DNA of 64,000 nt from Formosa sp030427735 (GCF_051200825.1 NZ_CP195158.1:2480001-2544000); one strand, 5' to 3'. Numbered from the stretch's first letter, positions 35,873-44,353 are shown. Notes: generated by a model not told the origin, from the sequence alone. Numbers and translations: made by a program.

Positions 35873-36712
35873 ATGGCTATAATAACTTTAACAACTGATT
35901 TTGGCGAAAAAGATCACTTTGCTGGCGCTATTAAAGGGGCTATCTATAGTGAGCTATCAGATGTTAGAATTGTTGATATCTCGCATTCGGTGTCGCCTTT
36001 TAGCATCTCTGAAGCGGCTTATATTATTCAAAATGCCTATACAAGTTTCCCAAAAGGGAGCATTCACATTATTGGCATTGATGCCGAAATTAATCCCGAA
36101 AACAAGCACATTGCGGTGCTGTTAGACGGACATTATTTTATTTGCGCCAACAATGGTATTATAAGTATGATTTGTGCCGAAATTAATCCCGAAAAAATTG
36201 TCGAGATTAATATTCACGATAAAATCCAGACCAGCTTTCCTGTATTAGATGTATTTGTAAAAGTGGCCTGCCACATTGCTCGCGGCGGCTCTTTAGATGT
36301 TATAGGAAAAACCATAGAAGACATCAAACCTATACAAAATATAAAACCCTATGTAAACGACGAGCAAAACCAAATTATTGGTAGTATTATTTACATAGAT
36401 AATTACGGAAACGTGGTTACCAACATTAAAAAGAAGTTTTTTGATAACATTCAAAAAGGGAGACCTTATAAAATTTCTGCCCGCAACCATACCTTTACTT
36501 CTATTTACAAAAAATATAGCGATATTGTAGATTTTACGAAACCAAAAGAAGATCGCCAGGCCGAAGGCAAAGGACTCGTTGTTTTTAACTCGTCTAAGTA
36601 TTTAGAAATCGCGATTTACAAAAGTAATACCACCTCTATAGGGGGCGCTTCTACTTTAATGGGGTTAGATTTAATGGATACCATAACTGTTAATTTTACA
36701 TCTGAAAGCTAA
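35873..36712 (+). CDS. SAM hydroxide adenosyltransferase/chlorinase family protein (DUF62), divergent active site
   Basis: 279 residues with the two-domain DUF62 layout. The N-terminal motif is TTDFGEKDHFAGAIKG (Asp9, Asp14), with IVDISHSVSPFSISEAAY; the C-terminal beta-barrel has IIYIDNYGNVVTNI. Family members cleave SAM to adenosine and methionine or install halide. Hydrolases carry an Asp-Arg-His triad in VDPGVGTxRR and FHGRD. Aligned by eye, the first block reads IDAEINPENKH (Asp70 kept, Arg position is Asn77) and the second SFPVLDVF (His position is Pro123). GPDNG is CANNG. So activity as a SAM hydrolase is doubtful. It overlaps the next gene by one base and leads the gldF-gldG group. 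Confidence 0.85.
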   Translation: MAIITLTTDFGEKDHFAGAIKGAIYSELSDVRIVDISHSVSPFSISEAAYIIQNAYTSFPKGSIHIIGIDAEINPENKHIAVLLDGHYFICANNGIISMICAEINPEKIVEINIHDKIQTSFPVLDVFVKVACHIARGGSLDVIGKTIEDIKPIQNIKPYVNDEQNQIIGSIIYIDNYGNVVTNIKKKFFDNIQKGRPYKISARNHTFTSIYKKYSDIVDFTKPKEDRQAEGKGLVVFNSSKYLEIAIYKSNTTSIGGASTLMGLDLMDTITVNFTSES

Positions 36713-37008
36713 TGTTTGTACGCATTGTAAAAATGAGTTTTAAACCAGAAAGTATTACTGCTTTTAAAACCTTGTTTAATGCTAATAAAAATAAAATTAG
36801 ACATTTTGAAGGCTGCAATTTTCTTGAACTTTACCAAGATAAAAATGAAGCTCATATTTTTTTTACTTACAGTTATTGGAATACCGATCAGGATTTAGAG
36901 CGTTATAAACAATCGCCACTTTTTAAAACAGTATGGGCAGAAACCAAACTGATGTTTAACGACAAACCAGAAGCTTGGAGTGTAAACAAATTAGTAAGTT
37001 TGCCTTAA
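36712..37008 (+). CDS. ABM-domain putative quinol monooxygenase-like protein
   Basis: 98 residues, one ferredoxin-like antibiotic biosynthesis monooxygenase (ABM) domain: FVRIVKMSFKPESITAFKTL at the start, FEGCNFLELYQDKNEAHIFFTYSYWNTDQDLERYKQS in the middle. Such proteins are small dimers that oxidise quinols without cofactors or bind haem, but many have no known reaction. TAATG overlap with the upstream gene shows translational coupling. gldF starts 19 bp downstream, so it shares the transcript. Confidence 0.75.
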   Translation: MFVRIVKMSFKPESITAFKTLFNANKNKIRHFEGCNFLELYQDKNEAHIFFTYSYWNTDQDLERYKQSPLFKTVWAETKLMFNDKPEAWSVNKLVSLP

Positions 37009-37027
37009 CAAAAAATACATTAAAACC

Positions 37028-37741
37028 ATGTTTGCCATTTTAAAAAAAGAAATACACACCTTTTTTGCATCTCCAATAGGATATTTGGTTATTGCATTGT
37101 TTTTAATCTTAAACGGCTTGTTTTTATGGTTTTTTAAAGGCGATTTCAATATTATTGATAATGGTTTTGCAGACCTTTCTAACTTCTTTGTATTGGCACC
37201 GTGGATTTTACTGTTTTTAATCCCAGCGGTAACCATGCGCAGTTTTTCCGACGAAAAAAAACAAGGCACTTTAGAGTTGCTTTTAACCAAACCTATATCG
37301 CATTTAAACATCGTTTTAGGCAAATATCTAGGCGCTTTTGTTCTTATTTTAATTGCACTGCTACCTACCGCACTTTATGTGTTTACGGTATACCAATTAG
37401 GAGATCCTGTAGGGAATTTAGATTTAGGAAGCACTTTAAGCTCTTATTTTGGTCTTTTATTTCTAATAGCTGCCTATACCGCCATAGGCATTTTTGCTTC
37501 CTCCTTGTCCGATAACCAAATTGTAACCTTTATTATAGCCGTATTTTTATGTTTTTTCTTTTACATAGGTTTTGAGGGTATAGCCGACTATCTATCTAGT
37601 AATTTTATAGATCAATTAGGCATGAGTTTTCATTTTAAAAGTATGAGTCGTGGTGTTTTAGACACTCGAGATATTATTTATTTTTTAAGCATTGCTTGTC
37701 TGTTTATTACATTAACGCTTCAAAATATTAACACCAAATAA
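37028..37741 (+). CDS. gldF: Gliding motility ABC transporter permease GldF
   Basis: 237 residues, six membrane helices, ABC-2 type. The opening FAILKKEIHTFFASPIGYLVI and the SFSDEKKQGTLELLLTKPI loop are typical of GldF and related gut-permease-like proteins. In Flavobacterium johnsoniae GldA (ATPase), GldF and GldG form an ABC complex needed for gliding; gldA is not in this window. gldG follows, but one extra gene separates them. Identity rests on motifs together with the neighbouring gldG. Confidence 0.9.
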   Translation: MFAILKKEIHTFFASPIGYLVIALFLILNGLFLWFFKGDFNIIDNGFADLSNFFVLAPWILLFLIPAVTMRSFSDEKKQGTLELLLTKPISHLNIVLGKYLGAFVLILIALLPTALYVFTVYQLGDPVGNLDLGSTLSSYFGLLFLIAAYTAIGIFASSLSDNQIVTFIIAVFLCFFFYIGFEGIADYLSSNFIDQLGMSFHFKSMSRGVLDTRDIIYFLSIACLFITLTLQNINTK

Positions 37742-37744
37742 GTT

Positions 37745-38233
37745 ATGATTATAACAACGCCGTTTATTGTGATTATAACCTTACTTTTTGTGGCAGTATT
37801 TCTTTTTGCAAGAACTATAGACAAACGCATTTGGGTAAGCGGACTTTTAAGCATTGTACTTACACCACTTATTTACTTTTATGTACTTTACCCTTTAATT
37901 AATATTTTTAGCGATTACCACCATCAAAAATATTTTAATGCCGAAACTTGGAAAACAGCACCTGCTTTGCGCTACGAAATGGGTAATGACTTAAAAACTT
38001 CTAAAATGCTTATCGGAAAAAACAAAGCCGAAGTCAAAGCGCTTTTAGGAGCCCCAGAATGGTTTAGTTGGAACGATGCTATTAAAGCAAACGACTCTAA
38101 TTATTGGAACTACAATTTAGGTATGAAACCAGGCGCTTTTAATACCAAGCAAGAATGCATAAAACTCACGTTTGTAAATAACCGTGCAGAGCAATTAGAA
38201 CAGTATCAATTAGAACAAAATTTTGATGACTAA
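37745..38233 (+). CDS. Two-helix membrane protein with SmpA/OmlA-like segment, between gldF and gldG
   Basis: 162 residues. Two hydrophobic helices at about 4-22 and 30-52, then a soluble domain whose MLIGKNKAEVKALLGAPEWFSW resembles the helix-turn of SmpA/OmlA (BamE-type) folds, with NYWNYNLGM and CIKLTFVNNRAEQ as following strands. I do not recognise a named family. It begins 3 bp after gldF and its end overlaps the gldG start by 8 bp, so the three genes are translationally tied. The placement suggests an accessory role in the Gld ABC complex or simply envelope function; this is inference. Confidence 0.65.
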   Translation: MIITTPFIVIITLLFVAVFLFARTIDKRIWVSGLLSIVLTPLIYFYVLYPLINIFSDYHHQKYFNAETWKTAPALRYEMGNDLKTSKMLIGKNKAEVKALLGAPEWFSWNDAIKANDSNYWNYNLGMKPGAFNTKQECIKLTFVNNRAEQLEQYQLEQNFDD

Positions 38234-39893
38234 ACATTTAAAACATATTACCGTTATTATAATTGTTTTAATACTTGTAAATGTATTAAGCTCCAAATTA
38301 TACAAACGGTTCGATCTAACTCAAGACCACCGCTACACTTTAAACCAGGCTACAAAAAACATCATTAACGATGTTAATGCTCCGGTTTTAATAGATATTT
38401 TTTTAGAAGGGAAAGACTTTCCTTCCGAGTTTCGAAAACTACAAGCCGAAACCCGTCAGTTATTAGAAGAATTTTATGCCGAAAACAGCAATATTAAATT
38501 CAATTTTATCAATCCGTTAGAAGACGACACTAACCGTGATCGCGTCATTCAACAATTAACACAACGCGGCTTAACCCCCATGCAGTTAAGTGTACAAGAA
38601 AACGGCAAAAACAGTCAAGAAATTATTTTTCCGTGGGCGTTAGCAAGTTATAACGACGTTACGGTTAAAATTCCATTGGTTAAAAATAAATTGGGCGAAT
38701 CGCAACAAACCTTAGTCAGCAATTCGGTACAACATCTAGAATATGCTTTTGCAGACGGATTAAGCAAACTCGTTTATCCCAAACAAAAAAAAGTGGCGGT
38801 TTTAAAGGGTAATGGCGAGTTAGACAACAAGTACATCGCCGACTTTGTTACCACATTACGCGAATATTATTTTATTGCCCCGTTTACTCTAGACAGCGTT
38901 GAAGCCAAACCAAGAGAAACCTTAAAAGCACTAACAGAGTACGATTTAATTATTGGCGCAAAACCCACTGAAGCTTTTACAGATAAAGAAAAATTTGTAT
39001 TGGACCAATATACCATGAATGGCGGAAAAAGTCTTTGGCTTATAGATGCCGTAGCGATGGAAAAAGACAGTCTTTACAATGCCGAAGGGCGTTCTATTGC
39101 CCTAGCTAGAGAGTTAAACCTTACCGACTTTTTCTTTAAATACGGCGTACGTATTAACCCGGTTTTAGTAAGCACACCGTACTCTGCCCCTATTACACTT
39201 GCCATGGGAGAAGGCAGTAATGCGCAATTTCAAAACTTACGCTGGCCATACTCACCCTTGGTTAACACACAAAATCAACATCCCATTGTAAATAATCTAA
39301 ACTTAATAAAGTTCGATTTTGCCAACCCAATAGATACTCTTAAAAACAATCTAAAAAAAACCATCCTTTTAGAAAGTGCCCAACTGAGCAAACTAGAAGG
39401 CACTCCTAAAGAAATTAGTTTAGACATTGTTACTCAAGAGCCAGAACCTAGTCAATTTAATAACGGAAGTCAGCCTTTAGCTGTTTTAATAGAAGGTAAC
39501 TTTACCTCGGTGTATAAAAACCGTTTAAAGCCATTTAAATTAAATACAGAGAAAGACACAAGTGTTAACACCAAAATGATTGTAATTTCCGATGGCGATT
39601 TAATTAAAAACGATGTTATTAAAAACGTACCACAAGAATTAGGCTTCGATCGTTGGACCGGCCAGTTGTTTGGCAATAAAGAATTTTTATTAAATGCGGT
39701 AAATTACCTCTTAAACGACAATGGACTTATAAACATTCGCGCAAAAGAAATAGAAGTTCCGTTTTTAAATCATCAAAAAATTGCGGCTTCAAAATTAAAC
39801 TGGCAATTGCTTAACACCTTGCTACCACTAGGATTATTAATAATCTTCGGATTTATATTTCATTATATACGCAAAAAAAAATACGGCGCTTAA
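38226..39893 (+). CDS. gldG: Gliding motility ABC transporter auxiliary protein GldG
   Basis: 555 residues from ATG at 38226 (the TTG just before is redundant). One N-terminal membrane helix (about 5-22), a large periplasmic ABC-type uncharacterised domain beginning KRFDLTQDHRYTLNQATKNI and containing FLEGKDFPSEFRKL, KKVAVLKGNGELDN and LWLIDAVAMEKDSL, and one C-terminal helix (about 530-548). This is the GldG layout; GldG works with GldF and GldA in gliding. Overlaps the preceding gene by 8 bp. dnaN follows after 77 bp behind its own promoter. Confidence 0.93.
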   Translation: MTKHLKHITVIIIVLILVNVLSSKLYKRFDLTQDHRYTLNQATKNIINDVNAPVLIDIFLEGKDFPSEFRKLQAETRQLLEEFYAENSNIKFNFINPLEDDTNRDRVIQQLTQRGLTPMQLSVQENGKNSQEIIFPWALASYNDVTVKIPLVKNKLGESQQTLVSNSVQHLEYAFADGLSKLVYPKQKKVAVLKGNGELDNKYIADFVTTLREYYFIAPFTLDSVEAKPRETLKALTEYDLIIGAKPTEAFTDKEKFVLDQYTMNGGKSLWLIDAVAMEKDSLYNAEGRSIALARELNLTDFFFKYGVRINPVLVSTPYSAPITLAMGEGSNAQFQNLRWPYSPLVNTQNQHPIVNNLNLIKFDFANPIDTLKNNLKKTILLESAQLSKLEGTPKEISLDIVTQEPEPSQFNNGSQPLAVLIEGNFTSVYKNRLKPFKLNTEKDTSVNTKMIVISDGDLIKNDVIKNVPQELGFDRWTGQLFGNKEFLLNAVNYLLNDNGLINIRAKEIEVPFLNHQKIAASKLNWQLLNTLLPLGLLIIFGFIFHYIRKKKYGA

Positions 39894-39932
39894 ATGTTAA
39901 TAAGTTTGTTTCTTATTTACCCCTATTAAAGA

Positions 39933-39940
39933 TATATTTG
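39933..39940 (+). promoter_or_regulatory. Candidate -7 element for dnaN
   Basis: TATATTTG, exact match to TAnnTTTG, 30 bases before the dnaN ATG; an AAGGAG ribosome-binding-like stretch follows at 39942-39947. Confidence 0.55.
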
Positions 39941-39970
39941 TAAGGAGTAAAACTAACTTTTAAGATACAG

Positions 39971-41089
39971 ATGAAATTTATAGTATCAAGCACCTATTTA
40001 TTAAAGCAATTACAAGTATTAGGTGGTGTAATTAACAGTTCGAACACCCTACCTATTTTAGATAATTTTCTTTTCGAATTAAGCAGCTCTAAACTTATAG
40101 TTTCTGCCAGCGATTTAGAAACCACAATGTCGGCAACTTTAGAAGTTGAAAGCGATAGCGAAGGTAGTGTAGCTATTCCTGCACGATTACTTTTAGATAC
40201 TTTAAAAACCTTTCCAGAGCAACCGCTAACCTTTATTATTGAAGATAATAATACTATAGAAATTAGCTCTAACCACGGAAAATACGCCTTAGCATATGCC
40301 GATGGCAAAGAATTCCCGAATGCCGTGTCTTTAGAAGACCCTAGCACAACAACTATTTTAGGAGATATTCTTGCAACAGCCATTAGCAAAACTATTTTTG
40401 CTGCAGGAAACGACGATTTACGCCCAGTTATGAGCGGTGTCTTTTTTCAATTTTCTACCGAAGGCTTAACATTTGTTGCTACAGATGCCCACAAATTAGT
40501 GAAATATACTCGCGAAGATGTTTCGGCTTCTCAAGTTGCAGAATTTATAATGCCTAAAAAACCTTTAAATTTATTAAAAGGAATTCTGGCCGGAAGTGAA
40601 GACGATGTTATTGTAGAATATAACGACTCTAACGCGAAATTCACCTTTAACAACATCGAGTTAATCTGTAGATTAATTGATGGAAAATATCCTAATTACG
40701 AAGCTGTAATACCTAAAGAAAACCCTAACAAACTTACTATTGCCAGAAATCAATTTTTAAGCTCGGTAAGACGTGTTAGTATTTTCTCTAACAAAACAAC
40801 ACACCAAATTCGATTAAAAATTGCTGGTGCAGAATTAAATATTTCTGCCGAAGATATCGATTATAGCAACAAAGCCGAAGAGCGCTTAACTTGCGACTAC
40901 CAAGGCGATGATATGCAAATTGGATTTAACTCTCGATTTTTAACCGAAATGCTAAATAATTTAAGCGCAGACGATGTACAACTTGAAATGAGTTTACCTA
41001 ATCGCGCAGGAATTTTAACCCCTATAGACGGTCTAGACGAAGGCGAACAAGTAACTATGCTTGTTATGCCGGTAATGTTAAATAATTAA
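39971..41089 (+). CDS. dnaN: DNA polymerase III subunit beta (sliding clamp)
   Basis: 372 residues, the usual clamp length, with three clamp domains. Motifs: MKFIVSSTYLLKQLQVLGGVI, SNTLPILDNFLFEL, FFQFSTEGLTFVATDAHKLV, and the C-terminal LVMPVMLNN, the peptide-pocket end like MPMRL. The dimer ring tethers polymerase to DNA. Unlike many bacteria it is not next to dnaA or recF here; recF is about 6 kb downstream. It has its own promoter-like element and terminator. Confidence 0.97.
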   Translation: MKFIVSSTYLLKQLQVLGGVINSSNTLPILDNFLFELSSSKLIVSASDLETTMSATLEVESDSEGSVAIPARLLLDTLKTFPEQPLTFIIEDNNTIEISSNHGKYALAYADGKEFPNAVSLEDPSTTTILGDILATAISKTIFAAGNDDLRPVMSGVFFQFSTEGLTFVATDAHKLVKYTREDVSASQVAEFIMPKKPLNLLKGILAGSEDDVIVEYNDSNAKFTFNNIELICRLIDGKYPNYEAVIPKENPNKLTIARNQFLSSVRRVSIFSNKTTHQIRLKIAGAELNISAEDIDYSNKAEERLTCDYQGDDMQIGFNSRFLTEMLNNLSADDVQLEMSLPNRAGILTPIDGLDEGEQVTMLVMPVMLNN

Positions 41090-41114
41090 TTCCGTTAATT
41101 AATTTAATCCTTTT

Positions 41115-41155
41115 AAGCCATGTTTCTCCCTAAGAGGTTACATGGCTTTATTTTT
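41115..41155 (+). terminator. dnaN terminator
   Basis: AAGCCATGT and ACATGGCTT form a 9-bp stem with a 16-base loop followed by TATTTTTA. It overlaps the last codons of the convergent Lrp/AsnC gene. Confidence 0.75.
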
Positions 41156-41599
41156 AGAATCTTTGATATTCTTTATTACAAACGAACTTTGTATTTGCGA
41201 TACAATTTGTGTTCTGGATATTTTCTTTAAAACGAATTCCTGATATTCGTTCATATCTTTCAATATAATTTTAAGCAAAATATCGTAAGTACCTGCAATA
41301 TAATTAGCTTCAACAACATTTTCCAAAGTATTGATATAAGCTTCAAATGCTCTAAATGGTTCTTCTTGGTGCGTTGTTAAGGTCACCTGGCAATATGCCA
41401 CTAAAGATTTTCCTAATTTGGTATAATCAATTACCGCATTATACCCCTTAATAATACCCGAAGCTTCTAATTTTTTAACACGTTCGTGCACCGGTGTTAT
41501 CGATAAATTAACAGTTTCTGCTAGCTGCTTAATAGATTGCTTGCTGTCTTTTTCTAAGGCCTGTATCAATTTAAAATCGACATCGTCTAACTTAATCAT
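41138..41599 (-). CDS. Lrp/AsnC family transcriptional regulator
   Basis: 153 residues. N-terminal winged helix (DDVDFKLIQALEKDSKQSIKQLAETVNLSITPVHERVKKLEASGIIKGY) and C-terminal RAM ligand-binding domain (VAYCQVTLT, VVEANYIAGTYDILLKI). Lrp-type regulators bind amino acids such as leucine, lysine or histidine and control amino acid genes. It is divergent from a PLP amino acid decarboxylase across 149 bp, its likely target. A candidate promoter is at 41669-41676. Confidence 0.93.
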   Translation of the reverse strand: MIKLDDVDFKLIQALEKDSKQSIKQLAETVNLSITPVHERVKKLEASGIIKGYNAVIDYTKLGKSLVAYCQVTLTTHQEEPFRAFEAYINTLENVVEANYIAGTYDILLKIILKDMNEYQEFVLKKISRTQIVSQIQSSFVIKNIKDSKNKAM

Positions 41600-41668
41600 A
41601 GTAATATTTTCTAAAAGAGGATTAGATTCAACTTAAAACAAAAATTATTTCTACTAATTTATAATAAT

Positions 41669-41676
41669 CAAAAATA
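41669..41676 (-). promoter_or_regulatory. Candidate promoter of the Lrp/AsnC regulator
   Basis: Minus strand TATTTTTG matches TAnnTTTG, with a TTG 15 bases further upstream (plus-strand CAA at 41692-41694), close to the usual -33 spacing. A leader of about 65 nt would result. Confidence 0.5.
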
Positions 41677-41748
41677 TTTTCCAAATAAATTCAAAACTAA
41701 GGAAACAACATCTACATTTTATACCTTTACACCATAAATAACAAGGTT

Positions 41749-42882
41749 ATGAATTCTGAAGAACTTAAAGACATTTATCGTAGAAACAAGTATTATTCTG
41801 ATACTTTTTTAGGTTACCCTGTAGCCAAAGATTTTTCGTATAGCGACTTTGCTCCCTTTCTTGATATTTGTATTAATAATGTAGGAGATCCCGAAAACAA
41901 GTCTACACTTGCTATAGATACTAAGGATATTGAATTAAAATGTATCTCGTTTTTTGCCGAGATGTTATCAACCAACATGCAAGACGTTTGGGGATACATA
42001 ACTAATGGCGGTACCGAAGGCAACCTTTATGCCTTATATTTAGCGCGCGAAAGTTTCCCGAATGCTATGGTATACTACAGCGAAAGTACCCATTATAGCG
42101 TTAAGAAAAATTTACATCTTTTAAATATTCCTAACATTGTAATTCGAGCTCAAGACAATGGCGAAATGGATTACGACGATTTAGAACAAACCATAGCTTT
42201 ACGACGCGACAAACCTGCTGTGTTCTTTTTAAATATTGGAACTACCATGACGGAAGCTGTCGATAAAATTTCTGAAATTAAACGCATTATTAAAAAATAT
42301 GCTATTAAAGATTATTTTATACACTGCGACGCCGCTTTTTTAGGCACTATAGCACCTTATGTTACTCCAAAACCACAATTCGATTTTGCAGAAGGTATAG
42401 ACAGCATTGCTATCTCTGGACATAAATTTATTGGTAGCCCAATTCCGTGCGGAACAGTATTAGTAAAACGTAAACACAGAGACCGCATAGCCAATTCGGT
42501 ATCGTATGTAGGCACAATGGATACCACTATAACAGGTTCCAGAAACGGATTAACGCCCTTATTTATTTGGGATTTTATTCAGAAACACGGTCACGAAGGT
42601 TTAAGATTGCGCGTTGAAGCCGCTCAAAAAGTAGCTGCTTATACCGAGAACGAATTGAAAAAATTAGGGTTAAATGCGTGGCGAAATAATCAAGCCTTAA
42701 CCGTTGTATTCCCAAAACCTAGCAAAGCCTTATGTACTAAATATCAGCTAGCATCTGAAGACGATATCGCTCATATTATTTGTATTCCAGGCATTACCAC
42801 ACAAGATATAGATAATTTTATTTTAGATCTAAAAGCCGAAATAACATCTATTACAGTAAATGCAGAAGCTGTTTTTGCATAA
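41749..42882 (+). CDS. Pyridoxal phosphate-dependent amino acid decarboxylase, histidine decarboxylase-like
   Basis: 377 residues, the length of PLP histidine decarboxylases (about 378). Group II decarboxylase features: TNGGTEGNLYALYLARE (phosphate loop), YYSESTHYSVKKNLHLL, HCDAAFLGTIAPY (Asp binding the pyridine ring), and ISGHKFIGSPIPCG with Lys226 as the PLP Schiff base. The same subfamily includes serine decarboxylases, so the substrate (histidine versus serine) is open. Product would be histamine or ethanolamine. Divergent from an Lrp/AsnC gene that probably regulates it, and followed by a terminator. Confidence 0.85.
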   Translation: MNSEELKDIYRRNKYYSDTFLGYPVAKDFSYSDFAPFLDICINNVGDPENKSTLAIDTKDIELKCISFFAEMLSTNMQDVWGYITNGGTEGNLYALYLARESFPNAMVYYSESTHYSVKKNLHLLNIPNIVIRAQDNGEMDYDDLEQTIALRRDKPAVFFLNIGTTMTEAVDKISEIKRIIKKYAIKDYFIHCDAAFLGTIAPYVTPKPQFDFAEGIDSIAISGHKFIGSPIPCGTVLVKRKHRDRIANSVSYVGTMDTTITGSRNGLTPLFIWDFIQKHGHEGLRLRVEAAQKVAAYTENELKKLGLNAWRNNQALTVVFPKPSKALCTKYQLASEDDIAHIICIPGITTQDIDNFILDLKAEITSITVNAEAVFA

Positions 42883-42902
42883 TTTCTAAATAATTTCTCA
42901 TA

Positions 42903-42931
42903 AAAAAACGCCAACTTTTGTTGGCGTTTTT
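42903..42931. terminator. Bidirectional terminator after the decarboxylase
   Basis: AAAACGCCAA and TTGGCGTTTT form a 10-bp stem with T-runs on both strands, serving the decarboxylase and the convergent DUF4870 gene. Confidence 0.88.
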
Positions 42932-42949
42932 GATTCATCTTAAAATAGT

Positions 42950-43288
42950 TTAACTAATAAAATTGAAAGATAAAGGATAATGCGGTGTTTGGCCATTACT
43001 AACTTTTATAGCATTTAAGATTGGGAAAACAATACCTATAATACCGATTACCAAAAAGCCTAAAAGCCCTAAGCCAAAAAGTAAAATTAAAGGCACACAC
43101 AGTATGGCATATATAATTAGACTAATCTGAAAGTTTAAAATAACTTTTCCGTTTTCATCCATTTCATAAACCCTTTCTTTTTGGGTTATCCACAAAACTA
43201 ACGGAATAAGCAAACTACCAAACCCAGTAACCAATGTTACCAACTGGCTTAAATGCGTTATAATTAATAATTGTTTATCTTCTCTCAT
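42950..43288 (-). CDS. DUF4870 family small membrane protein
   Basis: 112 residues from ATG at 43288 (MREDKQLLIITHLSQLVTLV); the TTG frame upstream adds unconserved residues. Three to four hydrophobic segments, with LVTGFGSLLIPLVLWITQKE and the VILNFQISLIIYAIL strand typical of DUF4870, also called the Tic20-like family. No known reaction. It lies 58 bp after the YeeE/YedE pair on the same strand. Confidence 0.85.
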   Translation of the reverse strand: MREDKQLLIITHLSQLVTLVTGFGSLLIPLVLWITQKERVYEMDENGKVILNFQISLIIYAILCVPLILLFGLGLLGFLVIGIIGIVFPILNAIKVSNGQTPHYPLSFNFIS

Positions 43289-43346
43289 GATGATTGTATA
43301 TTTTGATTGATACTTATAAGACGATAAACCCAGCAAAATGTTACAC

Positions 43347-43760
43347 TTAATGTGGTAATTTATCTTTTACAATACCATAAATAAAAGTCCCTAGTACGGC
43401 AGACATTAGTACAATAATAACCGGAATAAAACCTGCACCTATAAGCACAAAAATAGGGCCAGGACATGCGCCTGCTAATGCCCAACCCAAACCAAAAATA
43501 ATTCCGCCATACATGTACCTTGCAAACGACCTGTCTTTATCTTCAATAATTATTGGAGTCCCATCAAAAGCCTTAATATTATATCGCTTAATCAATTGGA
43601 TAAAAATAATTCCAAATACTAAAGCTGTACCAATAATACCATACATATGGAACGATTCAAAACGAAACATTTCATAAATTCGAAACCACGAAGCCGCTTC
43701 AGACTTATACATAATAACTCCAAAAACAAACCCTAACACTATAAATATAATTTTCTTCAT
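43347..43760 (-). CDS. YeeE/YedE-type (DUF6691) sulphur transporter, second half
   Basis: 137 residues with four membrane helices. The motif GLGWALAGACPGPIFVLIGAG carries the conserved cysteine of the YeeE/YedE sulphur-transport fold (GACPG). The canonical thiosulphate transporter TsuA/YeeE is one chain with two such halves; here the partner half is the gene 3 bp upstream. Likely moves thiosulphate or another reduced sulphur species with its partner. No rhodanese or sulphide oxidase gene is adjacent, which is unusual for these pairs. Confidence 0.85.
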   Translation of the reverse strand: MKKIIFIVLGFVFGVIMYKSEAASWFRIYEMFRFESFHMYGIIGTALVFGIIFIQLIKRYNIKAFDGTPIIIEDKDRSFARYMYGGIIFGLGWALAGACPGPIFVLIGAGFIPVIIVLMSAVLGTFIYGIVKDKLPH

Positions 43761-43763
43761 CTT

Positions 43764-44321
43764 TTAAAATATTAAAGGAAATAATAGGTGAACCATAATC
43801 AATCCCCCAATAAAAAATCCAATGACTGCAATTAACGACGGAAGTTGTAAATTGCTTAATCCAGAAATGGCATGTCCAGAAGTACAACCACCTGCATAAC
43901 GTGCGCCAAATCCAATTAAAAAGCCTCCCACAATTAAAATCACCCAAGTCTTCGCTCTACTTAAAGCAGACACCGAGAACAACTCGGCAGGCAAATAAGC
44001 ATTGGTCGTTGATATATGTAAATCCTGAAGCGATAGCTTTGTAGCTTCACTAATGGCCGGAATACTATTTTCCGACAAGAACTGTGCAGCAAAAAAACCG
44101 CCCAAAACAGCACCTAAAACAACAAATAAGTTCCAACTATCTTGCTTCCAATTATAATCAAAAAAAGTACTTGCTTTTCCACCTCCGCACATACTACAAA
44201 ACGTTCGTAAATTAGACGACATGCCAAAACGCTTGCCTAATAACAACAAGAACAACATGAGTAATGCAATTAAAAATCCCGACACATACCAGGGCCAAGG
44301 CTGTAAAATGAATTCCATCAT
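43764..44321 (-). CDS. YeeE/YedE family sulphur transporter, first half
   Basis: 185 residues, about five membrane helices, with two Met codons at the start (44321 and 44318). Key motifs: CSMCGGG near residues 48-54 and YAGGCTSGHAISGLSNLQLPS, the cysteine loop through which thiosulphate passes in characterised YeeE. Together with the downstream half it makes a complete transporter; stop and start are 3 bp apart. A candidate promoter is 32 bp upstream. Confidence 0.87.
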   Translation of the reverse strand: MMEFILQPWPWYVSGFLIALLMLFLLLLGKRFGMSSNLRTFCSMCGGGKASTFFDYNWKQDSWNLFVVLGAVLGGFFAAQFLSENSIPAISEATKLSLQDLHISTTNAYLPAELFSVSALSRAKTWVILIVGGFLIGFGARYAGGCTSGHAISGLSNLQLPSLIAVIGFFIGGLIMVHLLFPLIF

Positions 44322-44353
44322 AATTTTTAATTTTTTAATATATTTTCAAGGTA

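Noticed and set aside
35873..36712. Fluorinase or chlorinase activity
   Set aside because: The family name includes halogenases, but no halide-site residues can be supported by eye and the active-site loops differ from both halogenases and hydrolases.
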